Shown here piece by piece: positions 55,425-64,000 of a stretch of 64,000 nucleotides of DNA (positions within the stretch are counted from its first letter, which is position 1; every line of letters starts with the position of its first letter). A program made the translations under genes and the position numbers. A model generated the notes under the pieces. It saw nothing but the letters and a program-made list of their open reading frames with translations, ran no database searches and had not been told where the DNA came from. The DNA comes from Kondoa malvinella (lineage: Eukaryota > Basidiomycota > Agaricostilbomycetes > Agaricostilbales > Kondoaceae). Location: the NCBI GenBank assembly GCA_039545315.1, contig BCIM01000011.1, positions 310,001-374,000 on the forward strand. Direction: 5' to 3'.

Positions 55425-56141
55425 TTTTATGTTGGTGCGGAAGAGAAAGAAGAGAAGAAAAGCAGCACAGCAAGCGCCAAGTTCATGATCTCAGGCCTGT
55501 GTGTGGACCCGTGGAGAACAGACAATAAGAAAGCGTGATGCCTTAATGATCGGAAGGCAGGGATACAGATTTACGCCAATGTGAAGGACCAAACGCAGCA
55601 GAATTTCAACGAAGCTGGTACAGCGTGGGCTCTATAGTAATGTTAAGGCGGCGACCGTACTTGCTAGAACTCCGTTCTAGCGCCTCGCAGTAGCGCACAC
55701 ATATGAGGGTCGCTTAAAATTCTCGAGGGCAAGCCTTCGATGTTTTTTGGCAGACAGAGGTGTAGCGGGTATCAATCATGATCATTGCTTCAGAGCTCAC
55801 GCTTGGTGTTGTTGCTTCTCTTCGCTTAGGTGCACAGCTCTTGAGGCATTCTGTCTTGATGTCGAGTCTTGTTTTGCCAAGTTGTAGCTCGACTTCGATC
55901 AGGCGCTGTCGACCTCTCTGGCTAAGTACACGGCTCTTCTTTGCTCAGCTGAGCTGCTTGGCTGTATTTCGTCTGACATCGTTGATCTTGGTTGACCAGT
56001 CGTATTACCTCATAATCCTCACGCTCAGCCTCGTATTCTTTGCGTGAAAGCACACGATAAGCACATCCAGAGCAATAGTCAAGTGCGTACGATTACACCT
56101 GCTCAAAGATTCAGGGCTTATCATGCGGGTTCAAGTCCATC
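55425..56141. other. Divergent promoter region, membrane protein / GST
   Basis: About 720 bases with no coding exon recognised. A plus-strand hydrophobic frame at 55778-56047 is most likely chance. GGTTCAAGTCC near 56128 resembles a tRNA B box, but no tRNA fold is present. Confidence 0.45.
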
Positions 56142-57304
56142 ATGCCGATGCCAGACGCGCAAATTCATCCGCAGGCTACAGGCAGAGCTGCTGAAACAGT
56201 CAAAGCAGCTTCAGCTCCCCAAGACCTAGTCTTCTACAGCGGGTGTGTATGCCTGTACAAACTCTGTTTCGTGCTGACGAGATCGCAGCTGGTTCTGTCC
56301 ATTCGTCGCACGAGCATGGATATCCTTGATCGAGAAAGGAATCCCATACCAGTACATGGAGGAGAACCCGTATCATAAGGACGAAGAGTTTCTCAAGATC
56401 TCGCCCAAAGGTCAGTGGAATCCCTTCAACAGGTCTCTATGCGCTGATCCGGAATTACAGGCCTCGTTCCTGCACTAAAGTACAAAGGTGGGTGCTGCAG
56501 CATTGAGCCGTGAGGTCTTGCTTACGCTTCATTCAGGCGAAGCTATTCCCGAATCGTTGGTCATCTGCGAATTCTTAGAAGATGCCTACCCCGATCACAA
56601 GCCGCTCCTCCCTAAGGATCCTGTTCTTCGTGCCAAAGTCCGACTCAGCATTGGTGTGTCATGTTCTTTCAAATACTCAGCTTGCTCATTTGATTTTTCA
56701 GACCACACTTCCAAAGTTCTGATCCCTTGCTTCTTCCGCTTATTGCAAAGTCAGGAAAAGGACAAACAGGCCGAAGCTCGTGAAGGTCAGTAACCTCCTC
56801 GTCACTAATTGGGCTTCTCAATGACGCGATCAATCAGACATGTACAAAGGCATGCGCGTTTTCGAAGAAGGCTTGAAAGCTAGAGGCGGACCTTTCTGGC
56901 TTGGCAAAGATCTCACTACAGCCGATATTGCTCTCAGTAAGCTCACAGACGCTGCGATTTTCGTTTGGCTAATCCGTTCCAAGTTCCCTGGATGACGAGA
57001 CTTTACATCATTGAGCAGCACAGAGACTTTGATGTGAAGCAAGTAGGAGAGACTTTTGCTGGTGAGTCCTGCATAACGTTGTTTGTGTAATGCTGAACTG
57101 GCAACAGCCTGGGTCAAACATGTTCTCGAGCTGGATTCGGTCAAGCAAGTACCTACTCGCGAGGCTGTCGCGTATACTGATATGCCGTACAGAGCTGTCA
57201 CGTCTGATCCAGAACACTATGAGGAGATCTATGGTCGTTATCTTCGAGATGAAGCGCAAAGCGAGGCTGCTAAAGCCACTCGAGCTGGCAAGGCTTTCTC
57301 GTGA
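56142..57304 (+). CDS. Glutathione S-transferase, omega-like
   Basis: The start MPMPDAQIHPQATG is at 56142. An intron (GTGTGT...TCGCAG) joins VFYSG to WFCPFVARAWISLIEKGIPYQYMEENPYHKD, which holds the omega-type active Cys in CPF. LKISPKGLVPALKYK, then EAIPESLVICEFLEDAYPDHKPLLP complete the thioredoxin half with its Glu-Ser glutathione site. The helical half has LLQSQEKDKQAEARE, MYKGMRVFEEGLKARGGPFWLGKDLTTADIAL and AYTDMPYRAVTSDPEHYEEIYGRYLRDEA, ending at 57304. Six or seven introns. Omega GSTs reduce dehydroascorbate or glutathionyl adducts. Confidence 0.87.
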
Positions 57305-59020
57305 ATGTTGTCCTCTTCCGAGCCTGTGTACGCATTGCAACTCCAAATCGTCGACGTAGCTCTTATTCTTCTGCAACGAAGCAATAATTACAATGCCTCA
57401 GTCTCCTCTCGTTACCGGACACGACGTAGAAGCGCGTGAGGCTGAGGATAAAAGGCACGCAGACGACGTAAGACTATACGAAACGAGTGATTACAACTCA
57501 TCTATTACACCCATTTGCCAAATTGTGACAACCAGGTTGATGAAATCACTCAAGACACTGACATGAGACGCAAATAGTGTTGCAACAGCAGCCTGAGCGA
57601 CGATGATACGGCAGACGAGAAGATGCAAATGGGTTCATAATAATGATGACAGCTAGGAATCCCTGACCTCGTCTGTTGAGGTGCCTCGGAAGGTGCATCT
57701 GTGTGTTCCTCAACTGTTGAACCCTTATATGTTGTTCATAGTCCGATTGAATTCGGGCGTCGAGTGCAGCAGTCGCGGTAGCTTTGTCCGTCTGCGCAGC
57801 CTATACGTGACGAGCAGCCGTAGCTGTAGCTGTAGCTTGTTGCGCTGCTGGCGTGTTCGGGTTTTGAGCATGCGTAGCCTTCACTCTTGCTTCATCGCTA
57901 AGGGCTGTCGTCACTTGCCGTTCAGCGGCCTTCTCTTCAGCGTCAAGCGTCTCTAGGGTTTTACGCCCTTGGTTGGATGGTCGATTGGTCTATGACATCT
58001 TCTGTGATATAGATAGGTTCGCTTGATGAAGGCAGATAAACAGCTGAAGTAAGGAGAGATGCTTGTCACGATTGTTAGCGGAAGAGAGAAACAAGCGGGG
58101 ATTGTGCTTTTTGACTTGACGAGCACCGCATTTTAGCACAGCATGGCCGGGGAATTTACACCGCAATTCATCGCAAAGCTTGGCTTTTGCACCGCACGAC
58201 GAGCAGAGGGTTTCATCAGGTGGCATTGTGGGTCGCTGAGACAAAAGGTGGCACTGAGGATCTTGAAGTACTGTCTTGTCTGAAAGCGCTTTGAATCGGA
58301 GGCATAGATGTTTGCGGCTTGATCATGATGGTCTGCGGTAACGAGGCAGTGCACGACTCTTGATCCTAACCGCTGTCAGTATTCGGCGTCGGACGATTCT
58401 TCTAAAGGGATTGCGTGTTGCGTGTCTTTGAAGCGCAGGATGTGGCATTCTACATCTGTTTTGCAACAGACCGGTTCTTGCTAGCAGGCACTTGTAGAAA
58501 CGCCGTAGAGCGACCGCAAGATGTAAAGTAGTCTTCAACATTCAAAGGAGGACAGAACATTAGGCCAGCTTTGCACTGATGCTAGCAGAAATCGAATGCG
58601 AGAAGTACTGATGATTTGCGATTCATTGGAAGATGGGTGTCTACGTCCCTTTCTCAGGTGCAGACACTCCATGAACAGAGCACCAGAGGCTTCAAGACTT
58701 CTAGGATAGACAGACACAGCTAGCCTTGCGGGGCGAGTACACAGAGAAATTATACAGCCTGAATGGTCGGGCAGTAACCTTGCAGTAACAAGACATAGAT
58801 TGCACTGATGAGCGTCATTCGGCGTCGAGCTGCATGAGAACGTCTTGATCGAACGGGTGATCCCTGCTCTCCCCTCTCTTTCTCTCCTTTTTTCTTTTTG
58901 GGAACGTCCAAAAAGATTTTTCCCACCGACTCGATATACCTAGGCATTTCCCCATCTAATCGAGTGATTACTTCTGTAACACCCCTTTGCCAACTGTGTC
59001 TACCAGGTTATTACATTCAC
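57305..59020. other. Gene-poor stretch with decayed or unassigned sequence
   Basis: About 1.7 kb without a recognised gene. A two-exon, 38-codon frame could be read at 57393-57577 (intron 57468-57535), but it overlaps a repeat. On the minus strand, 57780-57960 codes an Ala/Gln/Thr-rich stretch (TLETLDAEEKAAERQVTTALSDEARVKA), and 57990-58244 a Cys-containing one (CSSCGAKAKLCDEL), interrupted by stops. Short GTAGCT units occur near 57812-57830. It may hold an undetected fast-evolving gene or the remains of one. Confidence 0.4.
57485..57590 (-). repeat. Diverged direct repeat, copy A (partner 58963-59060)
   Basis: About 75 percent similar by eye to 58963-59060 in the same orientation, sharing GAGTGATTAC, TTTGCCAA, CCAGGTT and CACTCAAGACACTG. 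The partner contains the last codons and 3' flank of the xanthine dioxygenase gene. The copies are about 1.48 kb apart, close to the length of that gene, suggesting an old tandem duplication with only the 3' end still readable. Confidence 0.6.
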
Positions 59021-59060
59021 TCAAGACACTGGTATATTCGAAGCTAGGTTGCACTGGTGC
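58963..59060 (-). repeat. Diverged direct repeat, copy B, at the xanthine dioxygenase 3' end
   Basis: Covers the last codons (CNLASNIPVS and stop) and about 60 bases of 3' flank of the dioxygenase gene. It matches copy A at 57485-57590. Confidence 0.6.
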
Positions 59061-60477
59061 ATCAATCGGGGACCAAAGTTTTGGCCAAGCACCTGTCAAA
59101 TTATCAAACAAGGCGACGGTTAGCATGCTGTACTGACCGAGTGCCAAACACCTCTATTATTGAAGATTGCGAGATCGCCTAATCGGAGAGATTTCAGGCT
59201 TGGGCTTCACAAGAGCAAAGACGACCTACCATCTTCCCATCTATGAGCATATACCAGCTTTGGTGATATACCAGGTCGCATAAGTCTGTTACGCCAGTCA
59301 GCGATCTCGTCGAATAATTAGAGCAGAGCTTACTTGTAGACGATATCCCGCACTTCTGTCAAGTCATCGACCAGTCTTTCCTCTGCATCAGGCGAGCTTT
59401 TCAAGTGCAGCTTCCATACACAGGCACCGTGTAGCTGAAGACTTTTCTCGCCCGTTTGCGGGTTCGTCCAAACTAGAGGGGCGCGAAGAAGCTTGTCTTC
59501 GCTCCAGGATGGCAGTTCGTCAAGAGATCTTTCTAGTCCTTCACTGACGCATACGAGACCTTTGAATATATCAGACGCTGTTTTGTACACTGGCGAGAAC
59601 TTTACCTGATGAATGACATTTGGCGGGCGAGATGAAGGTGTACGGATGAGGAGCGTAGGTGACGCTGACCGTTTTATATCAGCGATGTGTATTTTGTATT
59701 GGAAGAAAACGCACTAGGAATGCAGAGCTGTAGACTAAGATCAGTAATGACCTGTAGAATCAAGTCTGAACGACTGACCCATCTGCCGCAAATCCTCAGG
59801 CAAAGCTTCTAAAGCCGCAGCTCCAGATACGACTGTAATTAGAGCGTTAAGTAGACTACACGGAGACTGGAGATAAACCTACAAGCAGTCGCTCCCGCAG
59901 CTACATCAAGTTCATCACCGTCACCATAGATCACTCGCTGATCCGCACCCTTGGGATTCTTGATACCAAGCAAAGTGGTGACGAGAGGAAGGTGAGCACC
60001 GTACAGAGCAGCATCAATGTGCCTATGACCGTGGATTAGGTTGCGCAATTCTATCTGATAGCACACTCACCACCGATAGAACCTGGTATTGCCGTGAGCG
60101 AGTTGCTCCTCTGATAGAATGTCCTTGTGCCAGATATCATGCGTTGGGTGATGTAATACAGAGCCTTCTAGGCCGTTGTAGTATGCCTTCGACTCGACAT
60201 CGAGAGGGCCGGAACCGAGGACTTGAACCTGTTTCCTCTGTCAGCATCACGATACGTATATCTGCACTAGCAGCTTACCTGTGGAACAGAAGGTATGGTC
60301 ACACCATCCCTGGCGATAAAATCAATTTCAGTTCTTCACGCGAACGATGTCTACTGCATAACCTACTTTGCAAGAAGCGAATCTTTTCTTCGATGCGCCT
60401 CATGCCCATACGCCGTTGCCCCTTTCCAGCGAGTCAGCTTTCACCGAGCTGCCGGGCAAAGACACTGGCGCACCTTT
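59021..60477 (-). pseudogene. Xanthine dioxygenase (XanA-type, Fe(II)/2-oxoglutarate), N-terminus missing
   Basis: XanA oxidises xanthine to urate in many fungi. The gene reads from a splice acceptor at 60477: KGAPVSLPGSSVK, then, one base out of frame, LTRWKGATAYGHEAHRRKDSLLAK. Introns join DGVTIPSVPQ and VQVLGSGPLDVESKAYYNGLEGSV, then TRFYRWHIDAALYGAHLPLVTTLLGIKNP with the H-x-D iron ligands, then DELPSWSEDKLLRAPLVWTNP, VDDLTEVRDIVYK, LVYAHRWEDGDLAIFNNRGVWHSV with the second iron His, and FGPRLMHQCNLASNIPVS, stopping at 59021. About the first 50-60 family residues have no place to be encoded: the next upstream sequence is the permease. An extra A at 60439-60441 breaks the frame. The catalytic residues remain, but the gene looks dead. 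Confidence 0.72.
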
Positions 60478-60505
60478 CTAAGAGAGAAACTCAATTTGTT
60501 TTCAG

Positions 60506-62416
60506 TTTGCAAATCGCTACGCCAACGGCTCCTGCCCTAGCGATGCCGCTGGAGTGCCATTACCCTGCCCGGAAGCGTACGGTGCCCTTCTTGGAACTTC
60601 TGCTGTCTGTGCTCTCGTACAAATTGCTAGTATGTCGCTCCTTATTCGCATGCATCAGATCTGACCGCAATCTCAGTGGCCTTCATCCCTCCGAAGGCGT
60701 TACGAAGAGCTTTCCCTCCTCTCATTACCGGCTCTGTTCTGGTTCTAGGTGGCATCAATCTTGTTGCTGGTAAATGTTCGCTACTATAATGTAGACATTC
60801 GCTCATCAATGCAAAAGCGGGCATGAACAACTGGGCTGGCGGTTCTGGCGGTTGCTCTTCGCGACCTGAAACTGGCGACTTCATGCTTTGCCCTTCCAAC
60901 TCCGCTCCACATGCTTTACCTTGGGGAGTAAGCTATGTATTTAGCTCTATCGCTACTGTGATGCTCACCTCCTCTGTCGCGCACAGTCTGCAGAGTTCAT
61001 TGGCTTAGGCTTTCTAGTATTTGTCTCGATGTAAGTCCTGACATCTGGCTTTGCTCTCGAATATTATTGATCTTGATTCCGCAGCATCTTTATTGAGCGC
61101 TTCGGATCACCATTTATGAAGAACTCCTCCGTCATCGGTGGTCTCATCGTCGGCTGCATTGTAGCTGCAGGCACAGGCTACTTTGATGGTAGCTCAATCA
61201 ACCAGGCGCCTGTACGCAATATCTTTCCTTACTCGATCAGATAATTCAACAGTGTTCTCCAGGTTGCAACCTTTATCTGGAAGCACACTTTCCCGCTATC
61301 TGTCGACGGAGTACTTGTTTTGCCTCTCATCGCGTATGTCCCTGCACACTGTGTAGCTAGTGATCTTTCTGACTCGCACACAGCGTTCTCATAACAATCG
61401 CCCTGGAATGCATTGCTGATATCACTGCTACTTGTGGTAGGTGCTCTTTGCTACCCCACATCGATTGGAAGTTCAAGGTGTTGTGCCCAGATGTATCGCA
61501 AGTCGAAGTAGAAGGCGCCATCTTCAACTCGCGAATTGCTGGCGGAGTGCTGGCTGATGGACTGAACTGTGTTCTCGCTGCTCTCTGTACGGTCACTGTC
61601 ACGACTACCTTTGCCCAGAACAGTGCGTCCAGTCATATGGATGATCAGGACCAAGCTTACTCGATGTCCAGATGGTGTCATCTCCCTTACACAAATGGCA
61701 GCTCGCTATGCTGGCTATGCATGCTGCTTCTGGCTACTCTGTACGTCATCTCCTAGGACATCCATTTGCTTTGTGCTTATCCCTTTGCAGTAATGGGCAT
61801 CTTTGCTAAATTTGCGGCCGCGATTGTTTCGATTCCTGCATCAGTATTTGGTGGCATGACGACTTATCTATTTGCATCGATTGCAATCAGCGGTTTCAGA
61901 GTATTGAGCTATATTCACTGGACGAGGTACGTGTCTTCTCTGGTCTGGCAACCCAATCTGACAGGCTTGGACAGACGAAATCGCTTCATCCTAACTGCGA
62001 GCATGGCTCTGGGTCTGGCTGGTATTGTCGTGCCTACTTGGTTCAGCTACGTGTGAGCAATCCTGTCGTGCAGAAAGTCCAAGCCTAATGAATCACTCTA
62101 GCTTTACATACAGGTCAGTACTGCACCAAAGTTCCTAAATACTTGCTGAGACGATCTACAGCGGAGATAACTCATCGCTACAAGGATTCCTTGATGCCAT
62201 TACTCTGATAGTACAAACGCCGCAAGTCATCGCTACTTTTGTTGGTGTATTCCTCAATCTGTAAGGCATCCTTTCCCTATACTGAGCAGCACATTGATCC
62301 TGATACTACACAGAGTACTAAAGGAAGACCCTGCGGATGACGCTGAGCAGCGTAGAAAGGTTCTTCTGTCGTATGGCATCCTAGAAGCTGCCAAGATAGA
62401 CGAGAGTAAGAACTGA
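60506..62416 (+). pseudogene. Xanthine/urate permease (UapA/UapC type, NCS2/NAT), N-terminus missing
   Basis: Nucleobase-ascorbate transporter. The first readable exon follows a TTTTCAG acceptor at 60505: FANRYANGSCPSDAAGVPLPCPEAYGALLGTSAVCALVQIA, matching the loop and helix before the middle of UapA. Then LKRAFPPLIT-type sequence, NNWAGGSGGC, HALPWG, FIERFGSPFMKNSSVIGGLIVGC, ALECIADITATCDVSQVEVEG with the substrate-site Glu, NSRIAGGVLADGLN, TTFAQNNGVISLTQMAARYAGY, MGIFAKFAAAIVSIPASVFGGMTTYLF, RFILTASMALGLAGIVVPTWFSYVF, and the tail AAKIDESKN at 62416. The later exons look intact. Roughly the first 200 residues, including the first helices with the conserved QH motif, are absent upstream. Confidence 0.72.
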
Positions 62417-62589
62417 GGGCTGTTCGTGGTGTTACGAAAGGGCATGCTGCAGGAGTATGCATAGCAGATTCTTGGACTTGTCGCCTCTCGGCCCAAAATG
62501 ACTTGCGCTCGAACACTTCTGTCTGAGTACCATACCGAGCCCCGGCGTTTGCTAAAATCACTTACGTCCGGTGACGAAACACCACAGCA

Positions 62590-63684
62590 ATGTCTGAAGA
62601 GGCCTCGCAACTGCTGCAAGACTTTGTAGCCTCGCTGGACAATTTGCCTTCAGAAGTACAACACATTTTGCAAGAAGTCGCTCACAAAGAGCATCGCTTT
62701 CAAGAACATCGCAGTCGCATCAGTCAGCGTGATGGGAGCATACAGAAACACCACAAGACGTCTGGCTTGCTAGTCGAGAACGTCAAAGAGGCGAGCCACG
62801 TCAACAAGTGTCGAACGGATTTCAGCAAAGCTGCAGTGCTAGCGGATGAAAAGGTTGAATTGGCTGAGCGCGGCGTCAGGCTGCTTACTAGGCATCTGGG
62901 CAAATTGAATCAAGAGCTGGCAAAGTTGCAAGGCATACCTCAACCGTCTATCAGTTCAGACTATGGCCTGCCGCCTGGTGGAACGCCTATGCTACAGCAG
63001 CAGATGGCTATGGATCTCGCGAGAGGGTCTCAAAGTATGCTATCGCTCAGAAGCGTTAAATGTTATACTAACTAAGCATCTCAGAACGCAAGAATCTAGC
63101 TATCGACACTCAAGGGCACCATTCTCGACCAGCTTCTCCATCTCCCTATGGTGTTCCTCAAGCACCTACCAACGTCGCGCCATCACCTTATCAAAACATG
63201 CCCGATAGCTCTCGTTCACATCGACCTTCTCGACTGTCAACCCAAGCTTATGGCGTTCAATCTCCCTCTGCTCGTGCTCCGTCACCTCAAACAGCTGCTG
63301 CACCGCCAAGTAAACGTCAACGTACAGGATTAAGGGCTTCTGTTGCTGCTCAAGCACTAGATGATGAGGATGCTGAAGGTGAAGAGGACGCTGAAGGAGA
63401 GGTTGCGAGCTCTGAAATGGGTGAAGCGAATAATGGGGACGAATCTCTTTACTGTATCTGCCAGAAGGTCTCATATGGAGAGGTACGTCTATTGCTCAAT
63501 TATGAGTGCGCGACTGATATGTGTACAGATGGTGGGATGCGACAATGCGGCATGTAGGAACGAATGGTTCCATCTGCCTTGCGTAGGTCTCAAAGCTCCG
63601 CCGGAAGGAAGTTGGTATTGTCCAGAATGTTCGGAGAGTTTGGCCAAGGCTGGTGCTGCTGCTGGCGGGAGGAAACGAAGGTGA
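62590..63684 (+). CDS. ING-family PHD-finger protein (YNG2-like)
   Basis: Subunit of a histone acetyltransferase or deacetylase complex. The start MSEEASQLLQDFVASLDNLPSEVQHILQEV is the ING N-terminal helix, followed by DEKVELAERGVRLLTRHLGKLNQELAKL. A Pro/Ser-rich linker (RPASPSPYGVPQAPT, PPSKRQRTGLR) and an acidic stretch follow. The PHD finger has LYCICQKVSYGE, joined by an intron (GTACGT...TGTACAG) to MVGCDNAACRNEWFHLPCVGLK and GSWYCPEC, with all eight zinc ligands. ING PHD fingers read H3K4me3. The end GGRKRR is a basic tail at 63684. Three exons. Confidence 0.92.
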
Positions 63685-63814
63685 GAGCCTATGCGCTCTT
63701 TGTATGTATTATGTATGGCTATGAGGCATGTATCAACTGTCATTGTACATTCAGATGATCTTGCGATTTAAAGCGGCCTCGTGTTCAACGCTTTATAAGG
63801 GATACATCGCTAAC

Positions 63815-64000
63815 GGAATAACCAGGGCTGAGAGTGCACAGCACAAGCAGGCGATGACAGGACTTGGATCCGATTGGCCGAGCGGGATCAAGAAATAAGT
63901 TGAGGAGTAGCAGCGACAAGGCAATGCGAACGCCTAGCTGGCTCGGTCTGTGTACAAGACACTAGATGACATTACAAGGCTTAGGCTCACCCCCTGCCTT
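63815..64000 (-). CDS. Possible C-terminus of a membrane protein, cut by window edge
   Basis: A minus-strand frame reads DPSPVIACLCCALSALVIPLAMYPL and stops near 63815, like the last helix of a transporter. Only about 180 bases are in the window, so family and gene limits are unknown. The stretch from 63685 to about 63815 shows nothing else. Confidence 0.35.

Noticed and set aside
55778..56047. Hydrophobic plus-strand frame upstream of the GST
   Set aside because: No family motif, biased low-complexity composition, and it falls in a promoter region.
56120..56145. tRNA B-box-like GGTTCAAGTCC
   Set aside because: No A box at the right distance and no acceptor stem; it lies in the 5' region of the GST gene.
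57800..57840. CRISPR-like or microsatellite array of GTAGCT units
   Set aside because: Only about three short units without spacers; this is a minor simple repeat inside a possible Ala-rich coding frame.
60144..60773. 209-codon plus-strand frame
   Set aside because: It runs across the antisense of dioxygenase exons and out of frame with the permease exons, which match their families.

Overview
This is a eukaryotic window that reads as nuclear DNA of a basidiomycete fungus with a compact genome. Almost every gene is cut by several short introns (about 41-70 bases, GT-AG, with a branch-like TACTAAT/CTGAC motif close to the acceptor), and genes lie 100-700 bases apart on both strands. The gene set is fungal: ERG5 sterol desaturase, RSC-type bromodomain/BAH protein, RGP1, VTA1, SWC5, TSR2, xanthine dioxygenase. 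A roadblock-type dynein light chain fits a filamentous or dimorphic fungus. The species cannot be named from sequence alone. All introns and starts below were inferred by reading frames across GT-AG pairs and matching family motifs, not from transcripts.

Layout. 1-9.2 kb: NOP4/RBM28-like RNA-binding protein (cut by the left edge), HIT-domain protein, SWC5, a dynein light chain, two alpha/beta hydrolases and two small proteins. 9.7-19.2 kb: MYND zinc-finger protein with an in-frame stop, VTA1, a metallophosphoesterase, TSR2, ERG5 and an unrecognised conserved-looking gene. 19.4-29.6 kb: RSC-like protein, an LEA-like protein, SLY1, a RanBPM/Gid1-like SPRY-LisH-CTLH protein, a second dynein light chain, and RPA12. 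29.7-44.6 kb: a secreted single-pass membrane protein, a CofD-like protein, a glycerophosphodiesterase, a membrane dipeptidase, RGP1, a leucine-rich protein and a Golgi pH regulator homologue. 45-57.3 kb: a GNAT protein, a GPALPP protein, a serine-rich protein, an MFS transporter, a secreted GH16 protein, a multi-pass membrane protein and a GST. 57.3-64 kb: a gene-poor stretch, a head-to-head purine pair (xanthine dioxygenase and xanthine/urate permease) and an ING/PHD protein.

Most genes are housekeeping: ribosome biogenesis (NOP4, TSR2, RPA12), chromatin (SWC5, RSC, ING), vesicle traffic (VTA1, SLY1, RGP1), protein turnover (Gid1-like) and sterol synthesis (ERG5). The accessory interest is in four places. 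First, the purine pair has lost both 5' ends at one point, leaving two splice acceptors 28 bases apart and facing away from each other. Second, an inverted duplication of about 620 bases carries a complete dynein light chain gene plus the last codons of its neighbour. Third, a MYND finger has a TAG codon in place of one residue. Fourth, two genes need micro-exons of 12 and 5 bases to restore conserved motifs.
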